Shown: positions 1 to 7,564 of the stretch, piece after piece
How the letters are laid out: every line of letters begins with the position of its first letter
Position numbering within the stretch: position 1 is the first letter of the stretch
DNA from: Clostridiales bacterium
Lineage (GTDB): Bacteria; Bacillota; Clostridia; Christensenellales; UBA1242
DNA: 41,513 nucleotides
NCBI GenBank assembly: GCA_015055815.1
Contig: SVHM01000008.1
Location: 1-41,513, forward strand
Reading direction: 5' to 3'
Made by a program: the position numbers and the translations under genes
Notes under the pieces: model-generated
What the model saw: only the letters and a program-made list of their open reading frames with translations
What the model was told of the DNA's origin: nothing
Database searches by the model: none

Positions 1-3
1 ATT

Positions 4-61
4 TATCTCCTTATGTTAAATTTTGGTTGGCAGACCAAAAATATTTTAACATAAGGAGATA
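4..61. repeat. Long imperfect hairpin at the window edge
   Basis: Positions 4-20 pair perfectly with 45-61 (17 bp), and after a 4-nt bulge 21-26 pair with 35-40, leaving the loop 27-34. The right arm holds AAGGAGAT, which matches the ribosome binding sites used elsewhere in this window, so on the plus strand it would be buried in the stem. The element could be the end of a dispersed inverted repeat or the leader or tail of a transcript that begins outside the window. The structure is seen; the function is unknown. Confidence 0.6.
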
Positions 62-87
62 TTTTGTTCAACGGTAAACCTCTACTG

Positions 88-112
88 AACCCCCAGACTA
101 TCTGGGGGTTTT
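88..112 (+). terminator. Rho-independent terminator (plus strand)
   Basis: A 10-bp perfect stem (88-97 with 101-110) with the core CCCCCAGA / TCTGGGGG, a 3-nt loop and a short T run at 109-112. The T run lies only on the plus strand, so it would end a transcript entering from the left of the window. Confidence 0.75.
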
Positions 113-122
113 AAAGTACAAT

Positions 123-160
123 AAAAAGATTAACCATAAAATTTTGGTTAATCTTTTTTT
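123..160. terminator. Bidirectional terminator downstream of tkt
   Basis: A 14-bp stem (123-136 with 145-158) with GATTAACCA / TGGTTAATC at its core, an A run on the left and a T run (154-160) on the right, so it can act on either strand. It is the first strong terminator met by minus-strand transcription leaving the transketolase gene, about 160 nt beyond its stop. Confidence 0.75.
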
Positions 161-318
161 ATATAAAAAATACAAAGTTAAATTCTTAAAAAACATAAAA
201 ATTTAGCCTTGTATCCTACAATTGCATATTACAATTGCATAGTATAATGTTGACATATAAAACTTTCTATATGTTCATTACATTTTTATTATTAATAATA
301 AATTAAAAATTATTCATA
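161..318. other. Non-coding stretch with short repeats after tkt
   Basis: No gene is visible here. ACAATTGCAT occurs twice as a direct repeat (218-227 and 231-240), and ACATATA (253-259) faces TATATGT (268-274) as a 7-bp inverted repeat with an 8-nt loop. Both lie just downstream of the transketolase stop codon and may be part of its 3' untranslated region. No promoter with both hexamers well placed was found. Confidence 0.4.
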
Positions 319-2313
319 TTAAAACAATGAATTTATTTTATCACCATTTCTTTTAATAATAGATATAATTGATTTTGTTATTTCTTCTTTGGTTAAATTA
401 AACTTTTCAAATAATTCTGTTGGCTTTGCACTACCGCCAAAATCATCAACACCAAAGGCTTTTCCATATCTTCCTATAAACTGATACCAAATGGAAGTGT
501 TTCCCGCTTCAATCGAGAAGATTGATTTTATTTTGCTTGGTATAATACTTTCTCTATACTTTTCCGATTGAAGATTAAATATTTCAACTGATGGCATACT
601 TACTACCCTTACATTATAGCCTTTTCTCATTAATTCTTCTTTTACAGTCAATGCAAGCGAAACTTCACTGCCAGTGGCTATAATTATACCATTCAATTCA
701 CCTTTATATTCTTTTGCAACAATATACCCACCTTTTCTAGCAGACACCATATCACTTTCAAAGTTTACCAAATTTTGTCTAGAAAGAGCAATACAACTAG
801 CACCATTATGATTTAAACTACTCTCAAAAGATGCAATTACTTCCGCTAAATTTGCAGGTCTCCAAACAAGCGTATTTGGGGTCATTCTAAGACTACTAAG
901 TTGTTCTGAACTTTGATGTGTAGCCCCATCTTCACCAACCGCAATACTATCGTGAGTAAATACAGAAATACTTTTTGTTTTCATAAGTGATGTAAGTCTA
1001 AGTGCAGGTTTCATATAATCACTAAATACAAGGAATGTACTGTTTACTGGAATTATGCCACCGTACAAAGCAAGTCCATTAGATATACATCCCATAGCAA
1101 ATTCTCTAATACCAAATTTAATATTCCTACCCGTCTTATCATCATTAAAGAATGTGCTATTACATTTAGCCTTAGTGCTACTACTTAAGTCTGCCGAGCC
1201 ACATACAATGTTCCCAACTTTTTTACATATTGCATCTAATACAATAGCACCTAATTCCCTACCCGAATATGATTTATCAATTGAAATCTCAGAAAGGAGA
1301 CTTTCAAAGTTATATTCTTCTCCATCAATATAACTTTTTAAAACTTTATAATCACCAGGATATGCCCTACTATATGCTTTTAACTTTTCTTTGAAATTTC
1401 TTTTTATAACGTCAAAACGTTTTCTTTGAATTTGAAAATCTCTTGCTACCGATTTATCCATTTCAAAAGCTGGAGTAGATACTCCCAATTTTTCTCTTAA
1501 TGCCTTTACACTTTCTTCACCTAACAATTGACCATGCGATTTATGACTATCTTGCAAAACGCTTCCATGACCAATATGTGTGTTAATTTTAATAAATGAC
1601 GGTTTATCTTTACATCTTTTAGCAAGATTTATGGCTTCAACAATTTGATTAACATTATTACCATCTTCCACTTCAATTGTATTGAAGTTAAGACTTTTAA
1701 AATATGCCAAAGTATTTTGTTCCATTACATTTTTGATATCGCCATCAAGAGTAACGCCGTTACAATCATATAAAACAATTAATTTGTTAAGTTTTAAACT
1801 TCCAGCAAGACTTAATGCTTCATAAGAAACACCTTCCATAAGACAACCTTCACCCATCATTGTATAAGTGTAGTTATCAAATAAAGTTAAATCAGCCTTG
1901 TTAAATCTATTCGCCATATATCTTTCTGCAATAGCCATACCAACAGCCATAGCAACACCTTGACCCAATGGTCCAGTAGTTGCATCAACTCCAGGAACAA
2001 CCCCTACCTCAGGATGACCTGGTGTAATACTACCAAGTTTCCTAAAGTTTTTCAAATCTTGCATAGAGATATCATAACCAAAAGCAGAAAGAGTAGCATA
2101 ATATATGCTACTACCATGCCCTGCAGATAAAACAAATCTATCTCTCAAAATATTATCAGGCTCATCTGGTACTACGTTTAATATTTTTGAATAAAGAGAA
2201 TAAAGAATAGGAGCAGAACCTAGAGCAATTCCAGGGTGCCCACTTTTTGCATTCTCAATCATATCAACCGCTAGTATTCTAAGAGCATTTACATTTTTAC
2301 TTTCTATATCCAT
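319..2313 (-). CDS. tkt: Transketolase
   Basis: This is a thiamine-diphosphate enzyme of the non-oxidative pentose phosphate pathway that moves two-carbon units between sugar phosphates in the cytoplasm. The 664 residues match full-length bacterial transketolase. Seen: SGHPG near residue 25, RDRFVLSAGHGS near 58-69, the diphosphate and metal loop near 154-161, YDCNG at 182-186, the catalytic-Glu segment FGIREFAMG near 400, and the pyrimidine-domain segment HDSIAVGEDGATHQ. Oddity: the normally invariant GDG of the metal-binding loop reads GEG, so Glu155 replaces the Mg2+/Ca2+ ligand Asp, while Asn185 is kept. The start is ATG with AGGTAG 5 nt upstream. It lies 4 nt after the upstream kinase-like gene, so both are probably transcribed from the promoter at 2890-2918. 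Confidence 0.95.
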   Translation of the reverse strand: MDIESKNVNALRILAVDMIENAKSGHPGIALGSAPILYSLYSKILNVVPDEPDNILRDRFVLSAGHGSSIYYATLSAFGYDISMQDLKNFRKLGSITPGHPEVGVVPGVDATTGPLGQGVAMAVGMAIAERYMANRFNKADLTLFDNYTYTMMGEGCLMEGVSYEALSLAGSLKLNKLIVLYDCNGVTLDGDIKNVMEQNTLAYFKSLNFNTIEVEDGNNVNQIVEAINLAKRCKDKPSFIKINTHIGHGSVLQDSHKSHGQLLGEESVKALREKLGVSTPAFEMDKSVARDFQIQRKRFDVIKRNFKEKLKAYSRAYPGDYKVLKSYIDGEEYNFESLLSEISIDKSYSGRELGAIVLDAICKKVGNIVCGSADLSSSTKAKCNSTFFNDDKTGRNIKFGIREFAMGCISNGLALYGGIIPVNSTFLVFSDYMKPALRLTSLMKTKSISVFTHDSIAVGEDGATHQSSEQLSSLRMTPNTLVWRPANLAEVIASFESSLNHNGASCIALSRQNLVNFESDMVSARKGGYIVAKEYKGELNGIIIATGSEVSLALTVKEELMRKGYNVRVVSMPSVEIFNLQSEKYRESIIPSKIKSIFSIEAGNTSIWYQFIGRYGKAFGVDDFGGSAKPTELFEKFNLTKEEITKSIISIIKRNGDKINSLF

Positions 2314-2317
2314 TTTT

Positions 2318-2812
2318 CTACCTATAATAATTAATTAATTTTTTTTCTATATCTTCAATTATAGTATCATCACTTTTAAAAACAACAGTTATATGCGAAA
2401 GATTTTCAAGTATCTTTTGCCTATCTTCAAATAAATCGGTATTAATCATTTTTACACTTGACGTCAAGTTTTCTCTATCTAATTCAGTCAAAAACTTAGG
2501 TTTATCCATTTTCAAAAAAATAATTAATGATTTTGATTTAACATGTTCATAAATTTCCCTGTCATTTAAAAAAGCATAGTCTAAATTTATTACCGCATTT
2601 TCATAGCTAAAAATATTAAAGATTGAAGATTTTTTCTTTTTTAATAAATAATCTTTGCCACAGATTTTTTCCATATCTTCTACATTCAACTCATAGTCTA
2701 CCAAGTCTTGTGCATCTGCATAAAACATCTCAAGATGCATAGCCAGTTTTCTACATATATCATCAGTAAAATTTCTCGTTAGTCCAACTAGACATAAATT
2801 AATCGCAGACAT
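2318..2812 (-). CDS. Shikimate-kinase-like protein with degenerate P-loop
   Basis: This 164-residue protein resembles the nucleoside-kinase fold of shikimate kinase. A hydrophobic first strand (INLCLVG) is followed by a helix, then a strand and acidic turn (FYADAQDLVDYEL) placed where shikimate kinase has its Asp-rich substrate segment, and later by further beta strands (AVINLDYAF, SLIIFLKMD). The Walker A motif is not functional: where GxxGxGKS/T is expected the sequence reads GLTRNFTDD, with no lysine. It is therefore probably a pseudoenzyme, or a regulatory or substrate-binding relative. I chose the ATG at 2812 because AAGGGGGG lies just upstream; an upstream in-frame start would add 7 residues but has no good site. 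It is the first gene of a two-gene unit with tkt. Confidence 0.6.
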   Translation of the reverse strand: MSAINLCLVGLTRNFTDDICRKLAMHLEMFYADAQDLVDYELNVEDMEKICGKDYLLKKKKSSIFNIFSYENAVINLDYAFLNDREIYEHVKSKSLIIFLKMDKPKFLTELDRENLTSSVKMINTDLFEDRQKILENLSHITVVFKSDDTIIEDIEKKLINYYR

Positions 2813-2889
2813 TTTACCCCCCTTCTTAAGCAATATATTAGCAAAAAGATAAATTAAAAGTTGAATAGTTTATATTTGCTATTATATTT

Positions 2890-2918
2890 AGTATACATAA
2901 TAGTTATACAAATTTCAA
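2890..2918 (-). promoter_or_regulatory. Sigma-A type promoter for kinase-like gene and tkt
   Basis: On the minus strand, TTGAAA (2913-2918) and TATACT (2890-2895) are separated by exactly 17 nt. It lies about 80 nt upstream of the ATG at 2812. Confidence 0.7.
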
Positions 2919-2923
2919 TAGTT

Positions 2924-2936
2924 TTCGTATAACGAA
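2924..2936. promoter_or_regulatory. Candidate operator, inverted repeat TTCGT-ATA-ACGAA
   Basis: A perfect 5-bp inverted repeat with a 3-nt spacer lies 5 nt upstream of the -35 box of the tkt-unit promoter. The position suits an activator or repressor site. The regulator is unknown. Confidence 0.35.
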
Positions 2937-2998
2937 GTACTTGCTACTTTCTATTGTACAATAATTTTACAGATTTTACAATTACTTAGATAAAATGT

Positions 2999-4159
2999 TT
3001 ACAAATTTTTCTGATTTTTTATATTTTTTTGTGAATTTAAGGCTTTTTCTTTTTCTTTTCGTTTTTTATGTAAGATATTATGAATATCAAATAAAGATTT
3101 TTTAACAAAATACGTTATGTATGGTTTAACCATTATAATAAGAATTATAACAAAAATTGCAGATGAAAACACAAAATAAGATAAAAACAAATACGTGTCA
3201 ATATTATTAATATTTTGTACAAGCATATTTTTATTAAGGGTAATAATTACATTACCAACTTCTTTTGTCGAATAAAAATTAGCATATAAATTAGTGTTAT
3301 TTTCTTCATCATATTCAAGTATTCTTTCAATAGTATCATTTGCTGGATGCCCATATGTATTTTCTCCTACACTTACAACAATCTTTTTAGGTGTAGTATA
3401 CTCAAGAAAATCATCAGATGTCGAATATTTACTACCATGATGAGCAAGTTTCAATATATCTATATCAAGATTTTCACCATACAAATTAATTAAACTCTCT
3501 TCAATATCGCTATCTATATCACCAGTAAGCATAAGTTTAGTATCATTTTCTTCAACTATTATAACGGGCGAGATGTTATTGGTATCAGTATAGTTGTCTA
3601 TCATATAATTAGTTGGACATAACCACGTAATTTTAGCATTTCCTATATCTAAAACATTAGAACTATTATTTATGGTTGTATTAATACCTTTATCATTTAG
3701 TTTAAGTATAAGTTCTTTATATAAATTACTTGAAATACTTGGCTTTTTATTTTCAAACGTTTCATAAACTGGTGGTCTATAAAACTTCTCAATCTTATAT
3801 TTATCAATAATATAAGACATGTTTGAACTATGGTCACTATCGGGATGGGTAAGTACTACATAATCAATAGTATCATTTTCTACAATCATATTATCTAAAT
3901 AATTGGTAAGTTTGTGTCGGTAACTTTCCGTTCCACTATCAATAAGCATACTTTTACCATTTGAAAATTTGATAGCAATTGCATCACCTTGACCAACATC
4001 TATAAAATGTACTTGAGTAAAATTTGTTTCTTTTAAATTTGGTTTTAGATAAAATATCTTTTCAAGTTCAAAATAGAATATATTAGAAAATACAACCAAT
4101 ATAAGCAAAATTGTAAAAGCCCAATTAATATGCGTTCTATCTTTTACTTTTTCTATCAT
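2999..4159 (-). CDS. Membrane-tethered ComEC/Rec2-like metallo-beta-lactamase protein
   Basis: The 386-residue protein has a membrane segment at about 14-32, a metallo-beta-lactamase domain of the ComEC C-terminal type at about 45-310, a second membrane segment at about 325-345, and a lysine-rich tail. Metal-binding motifs are present: HFIDVGQGDA, THPDSDH (about 103-109), a late LAHHGSKYS (about 238-246) and GHPAND. The channel domain of true ComEC is missing, so it is not by itself a DNA uptake channel. With a basic C-terminal tail kept inside, the hydrolase domain should face outward. Its ATG overlaps the stop of the patatin-like gene (ATGA), which implies translational coupling. A nuclease or phosphodiesterase role is inferred from the family; the substrate is not known. 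Confidence 0.8.
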   Translation of the reverse strand: MIEKVKDRTHINWAFTILLILVVFSNIFYFELEKIFYLKPNLKETNFTQVHFIDVGQGDAIAIKFSNGKSMLIDSGTESYRHKLTNYLDNMIVENDTIDYVVLTHPDSDHSSNMSYIIDKYKIEKFYRPPVYETFENKKPSISSNLYKELILKLNDKGINTTINNSSNVLDIGNAKITWLCPTNYMIDNYTDTNNISPVIIVEENDTKLMLTGDIDSDIEESLINLYGENLDIDILKLAHHGSKYSTSDDFLEYTTPKKIVVSVGENTYGHPANDTIERILEYDEENNTNLYANFYSTKEVGNVIITLNKNMLVQNINNIDTYLFLSYFVFSSAIFVIILIIMVKPYITYFVKKSLFDIHNILHKKRKEKEKALNSQKNIKNQKNL

Positions 4160-4998
4160 ATATCAAATGACCTTCTACTCCACCAATGCTTCTTAAATTT
4201 TTTCTTTTTGAATAGCTCTTTAATCTCAGGTATTGCTTTTTTAGTTGCATTATAACCTTCTTCAATCATATCAAGCATTCCATCTGTTTTGCTGGCACTA
4301 AACCTTTTTAAATCGGGTTTTATTATAATATCAGAATTTAAATATCCCTTAATTGCGTTACTTTTCATCATTATACTTACACTTGCAAAAAGCAAATCAA
4401 TATATTTAGTACTTTCAGTACCATTTCCCCTAGTCGAATTAATATCAATGGAAACCACAGCATCACAACCAAGTCGCCTTAATACATCAGCAGGAATGGT
4501 GTTTTGAAGCCCACCATCAAAAAGCAATTTATCTTCAAATTCTACCGCTTCAAAAACAGTCGGAACAGCACAACTACCAGCAAGGGCTTTACAAAGCCTA
4601 CCTTCCGTTATATCTACTTCGTTACCCGTTTTCATATCAACTGCTACGGCACAGAAAGGCTTCTTTAAGTCTTTTATATCAATATCACCTACTGTATTTA
4701 TAATAATTTTTTCAAGATGCTCGGTTGAACTAGGCATAAAAGGTATTTTACTCTTTCTTATGTCTTTAATCTTGATATTAGTAGCGATATCCTGCATTTG
4801 TGAACTAGTCATACCATAAGCAGACATAGCACCAATTACAGATCCTATTGATGTACCAGCAATATAGTCAAACTTTATATTTTCTTCTTCAAAAGCTCTC
4901 ATAACTCCAATTAACGCAAAACCCCTTGCTCCACCACCACCTAAAGCAAGACCTATTTTTCTATATTTTTTCATTTTAGGTGCAACTAAAATCTCCAT
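4156..4998 (-). CDS. Patatin-like phospholipase family protein (RssA/YlbK type)
   Basis: A predicted serine lipid hydrolase of 280 residues, using a Ser-Asp dyad. Seen: the oxyanion loop GLALGGGGARG at about 17-26, the nucleophile elbow GTSIG with Ser50, and the Asp motif DGGLQNTIP near 160. Length and motif order match the bacterial RssA/YlbK group. There is no signal peptide, but the C-terminus is polybasic and Trp-containing (KKKKFKKHWWSRR), which could hold it on the inner membrane face. I chose the ATG at 4998, spaced 5 nt from AAGGGG, over a GTG at 5004 that overlaps that site. It is coupled to the metallo-beta-lactamase gene downstream. Confidence 0.85.
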   Translation of the reverse strand: MEILVAPKMKKYRKIGLALGGGGARGFALIGVMRAFEEENIKFDYIAGTSIGSVIGAMSAYGMTSSQMQDIATNIKIKDIRKSKIPFMPSSTEHLEKIIINTVGDIDIKDLKKPFCAVAVDMKTGNEVDITEGRLCKALAGSCAVPTVFEAVEFEDKLLFDGGLQNTIPADVLRRLGCDAVVSIDINSTRGNGTESTKYIDLLFASVSIMMKSNAIKGYLNSDIIIKPDLKRFSASKTDGMLDMIEEGYNATKKAIPEIKELFKKKKFKKHWWSRRSFDI

Positions 4999-5069
4999 AT
5001 CCACCCCTTATTTAATAATTACCCTATTATTGATTATGTATCATTTTCTATTGTCAAATTTGTGATTAT

Positions 5070-5102
5070 CTACACAATTACCACGTTATTAGTCTACACA
5101 AT
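5070..5102. repeat. Direct repeat CTACACAAT x2, 24-bp period
   Basis: CTACACAAT occurs at 5070-5078 and 5094-5102, between the divergent patatin-like and ung genes. A period of 24 bp puts both copies on nearly the same face of DNA, as for a tandem regulator site. A TTGACA on the minus strand lies next to the first copy, but its -10 box is unclear. Confidence 0.35.
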
Positions 5103-5227
5103 ACTTAAATAGGTTTCAGTTTAAATCAAATAATAATTCACATTTATTATTTAATTTTAATTTATTATACTTTAATTTAATAAACTTTCAAAGAATTTAA
5201 AAGACATTATAAAAATTATTAGATTAT

Positions 5228-5256
5228 TTGCTTTTTACAGATATGTAATGTAAAAT
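5228..5256 (+). promoter_or_regulatory. Candidate promoter for ung
   Basis: TTGCTT (5228-5233), 17 nt, then TAAAAT (5251-5256), ending about 17 nt before the ung start. The -35 is weak. Confidence 0.5.
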
Positions 5257-5273
5257 ATATTTGAAGGTGAAAT

Positions 5274-5951
5274 ATGTTTATAATTACAAAAAATTGGTTT
5301 GAACTTCTTAAAGAAGAATTTAATAGTGAAAAATACAAAAATCTCGAAAATTGGCTTAATCAAGAATACAATAATAAAATAATATACCCCAAACCACAAA
5401 ATGTGTTTAATGCATTAAATTTAGTTAAATACAATGATGTAAAGGTCGTTATAATTGGTCAAGACCCATATCACAACCCAAGACAAGCACACGGACTTTC
5501 TTTTTCTGTTGAAGATGATGTGAATATTCCACCATCACTTCAAAATATTTATAAAGAACTTCAAACCGATTGTGATTGCTATATACCTAATAACGGCAAT
5601 TTAACAAAATGGGCAAAACAAGGAGTACTGCTTTTAAATTCAGTTTTAACTGTCGAGCAAAACAAACCAAATAGTCATAAAGGGAAAGGTTGGGAACTAA
5701 TAACCACAGCAATTGTTAAAAGATTAAATGAAAGAGAAAAACCAGTTATATTTTTACTTTGGGGCGGAAATGCAAAAGCGTTTACTAAATACATAGATGC
5801 AAATAAACACTATATACTAACTGCTGTTCACCCTAGTCCACTTAGTGCTAATCAAGGTGGATGGTTTGGGTGTAAACATTTTAGCAAAACTAATGATATT
5901 TTAAAAAGTTTAAATATACCAGAAATTGATTGGCAAATAGAAAATAAATAA
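5274..5951 (+). CDS. ung: Uracil-DNA glycosylase, family 1
   Basis: This enzyme removes uracil from DNA and begins base excision repair. The 225-residue length is typical. Seen: the water-activating motif GQDPYH at 62-67 with Asp64, the segment QAHGLSFSV, LLNSVLTVEQNKPNSHKGKGWE with the uracil-binding region, LLWGGNAK, and the DNA-intercalation loop HPSPLSA near 187-193. The ATG is preceded by GAAGGTGA at good spacing. It has its own promoter and a 66-nt gap before the next gene, which has a separate promoter. Divergent from the patatin-like gene. Confidence 0.97.
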   Translation: MFIITKNWFELLKEEFNSEKYKNLENWLNQEYNNKIIYPKPQNVFNALNLVKYNDVKVVIIGQDPYHNPRQAHGLSFSVEDDVNIPPSLQNIYKELQTDCDCYIPNNGNLTKWAKQGVLLLNSVLTVEQNKPNSHKGKGWELITTAIVKRLNEREKPVIFLLWGGNAKAFTKYIDANKHYILTAVHPSPLSANQGGWFGCKHFSKTNDILKSLNIPEIDWQIENK

Positions 5952-5959
5952 ATTGCCTA

Positions 5960-5988
5960 TTTACAAACACTCCAAAATATATTAAAAT
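5960..5988 (+). promoter_or_regulatory. Promoter for the DUF2726-like gene
   Basis: TTTACA (5960-5965), 17 nt, then TAAAAT (5983-5988); both hexamers match the consensus at 5 of 6 positions. It lies about 30 nt before the ATG at 6018. Confidence 0.65.
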
Positions 5989-6017
5989 ATATATAGTGAT
6001 ATATTTTAGGAGAAATT

Positions 6018-6596
6018 ATGAATAGACTACTAGGAATATTTGTAGATACCATTTTGCCAATTATAATTATATTTGTAATAATAGCTTTGGGTATTTTAAT
6101 ATACAAAATAACAAACAAAAAATTTGATAAACCAATCATAGAATTACGTACACATTCCACTCCGCTTGTATCATTAAAAAATAGTTTTTGTACAGAAGAC
6201 GAAATGCGATTTTTAGAAGCGGTACATAAATCGTTACCACGAGAGTTTATTGCATTTCCTAGAGTTGGAGTAACCACACTTATTGAGCCTAAAGGAAATT
6301 TAGCAGATTACAAAGCTGTTTGGAATAAGTATGTTGACATATGTATTTTTTTAAGAAAAGATATGAAACCTATATTGGTTGTCGATTTAATTCACCCAAG
6401 TCCAGTCCAACAACAAATGAAAAAACAAGACGAAAATGTCACAAACATACTTAAAGCTGTCAAAATACCCCTAATTAGTAAACAAATAGAATACACATAC
6501 AATATTGACGATTTAAGAGTTGAACTATTAAATGCAATGAGTAATTCAACAGTTGCATATCTAAAAGAAAAGATAATAAGCGATATCAAAAAATAA
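6018..6596 (+). CDS. Membrane-anchored DUF2726-like protein
   Basis: A 192-residue protein with one N-terminal membrane helix at about 11-30, followed by a soluble alpha/beta domain. The segment from about 55 on (FCTEDEMRFLEAVHKSLP, then an FPRVGVTTLIEP strand, KYVDICIFL, and PILVVDLIHPSP) follows the pattern of DUF2726, a nuclease-like domain of the PD-(D/E)XK superfamily. The usual second acidic residue and lysine are not clear here, so activity is doubtful. An AGGAGAA site precedes the ATG. The gene shares a bidirectional terminator with the convergent thioredoxin-reductase-like gene. The family assignment is tentative. Confidence 0.6.
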   Translation: MNRLLGIFVDTILPIIIIFVIIALGILIYKITNKKFDKPIIELRTHSTPLVSLKNSFCTEDEMRFLEAVHKSLPREFIAFPRVGVTTLIEPKGNLADYKAVWNKYVDICIFLRKDMKPILVVDLIHPSPVQQQMKKQDENVTNILKAVKIPLISKQIEYTYNIDDLRVELLNAMSNSTVAYLKEKIISDIKK

Positions 6597-6621
6597 GTAG
6601 GAAAATTTCCTACTTATTTTT
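6591..6621. terminator. Bidirectional terminator containing both stop codons
   Basis: A 14-bp stem (6591-6604 with 6606-6619, built on AAGTAGGAAA / TTTCCTACTT) with A and T flanks. The stop codons of the plus gene (6594-6596) and of the minus gene (6614-6616) both lie inside it. Confidence 0.8.
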
Positions 6622-7477
6622 TACTTAAATATTTAATTGCTTCCGTTCCTGCAATTGCACCATCTGAGCAAGCAGTAATTATTTGTCGCAAAGACTTTTC
6701 TCTAATATCACCCGCAACAAAAACATTTGAAATATTTGTGTGCATATTTTCATCTGCACATATGTATCCATTTGCACACTTTATTTTACTTTCATATAGT
6801 GTGATATCTGTGCTTTTACCAAGTGAAATAAATACCCCATCACAATCAATTAGATACTCAACATCATCTACTTTATATTTTATCTTTTGTAATTTATTAT
6901 CACCAATAAATTCTAAAATTTCAACATTATTTACTACTTTTAAGTTATCATTTTTATAGAACTTAGAAATATCTAAAATCAATAAATCTTTTGTTAAATT
7001 AGATAAATATTCTATACTACTCTTACCAGTATATCCATCAGTAACAACAACTATTTTTTTTGATTTAAATAAGGCACCATCACAAACAGCACAGTAACTT
7101 ATACCTTTTTGCGAAAATTTATCTTCCGATTGAATACCTAATTTTCTATAACTGCTACCACTAGCAATAATCAAAGTACTATATTCAATTTGATTATCAT
7201 TTGCTAGTATTAAATTATTATCAAAATCAATGTTTTTAATTTTATCAAAAATAAATTTAACCCCCAATTTTGTAGCTTGGGTAAACATATTATTAACTAA
7301 ATCAAAACCAGATACTTCTATATATCCGGGATAGTTTTCAATTTTTTCAAGTGTAGCAGTTGTACCACCCAAGTTATCCGCTTCAATTATAGCAACAGAT
7401 TTATTTCCACGCTTGGCATAGATACTAGCAGTAAGACCTGCAACACCACTACCAATAATTACAATATCAAATTTCAT
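6614..7477 (-). CDS. Thioredoxin-reductase-like flavoprotein, probably not NADPH-dependent
   Basis: The 287 residues show the thioredoxin reductase fold. Seen: FAD dinucleotide motif GSGVAG at 9-14, GGTTATLEKIENYPG, the redox pair C129-A-V-C132-D, and the late FAD motif VFVAGDIREK with ITACSDGAIAG. Missing: the NADPH dinucleotide motif GxGxxA (here VTDGYTGKSSIEYL) and the HRRxxFRA phosphate clamp (here LDISKFYKND). This loss is the hallmark of ferredoxin-dependent flavin thioredoxin reductases (FFTR) known from Clostridium, so ferredoxin may be the donor. It could also be a diverged flavoprotein with another partner. I chose the ATG at 7477, spaced 5 nt from TAGGAG, over a GTG two codons upstream. 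No thioredoxin gene is nearby. Confidence 0.8.
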   Translation of the reverse strand: MKFDIVIIGSGVAGLTASIYAKRGNKSVAIIEADNLGGTTATLEKIENYPGYIEVSGFDLVNNMFTQATKLGVKFIFDKIKNIDFDNNLILANDNQIEYSTLIIASGSSYRKLGIQSEDKFSQKGISYCAVCDGALFKSKKIVVVTDGYTGKSSIEYLSNLTKDLLILDISKFYKNDNLKVVNNVEILEFIGDNKLQKIKYKVDDVEYLIDCDGVFISLGKSTDITLYESKIKCANGYICADENMHTNISNVFVAGDIREKSLRQIITACSDGAIAGTEAIKYLSKK

Positions 7478-7487
7478 ATACACTCCT

Positions 7488-7503
7488 AAACTATTAGTAG
7501 TTT
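7488..7503. promoter_or_regulatory. Inverted repeat AAACTA-TTAG-TAGTTT over a weak promoter
   Basis: A 6-bp inverted repeat overlaps the minus-strand sequence TGTTAAACT, a plausible extended -10 for the thioredoxin-reductase-like gene. The -35 is only a T-rich stretch. It may be an operator. Confidence 0.3.
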
Positions 7504-7525
7504 AACACAATAAAAAATAAAAAAC

Positions 7526-7556
7526 AAAAAAAGTTGGTTAAATTCCAACTTTTTTT
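7526..7556. terminator. Terminator of the ribosomal protein cluster
   Basis: A 12-bp stem (7526-7537 with 7545-7556, AAAAAAAGTTGG / CCAACTTTTTTT), 9 nt after the rplQ stop. It ends the long minus-strand transcription unit and is symmetrical enough to act on both strands. Confidence 0.85.
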
Positions 7557-7564
7557 AAATAAAA

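Noticed and set aside
2318..2812. Active shikimate kinase (aroK)
   Set aside because: The Walker A lysine is missing, so catalysis by the usual mechanism is not supported.
2999..4159. Competence channel ComEC
   Set aside because: The membrane channel domain is absent; only the hydrolase domain with two anchors is present.
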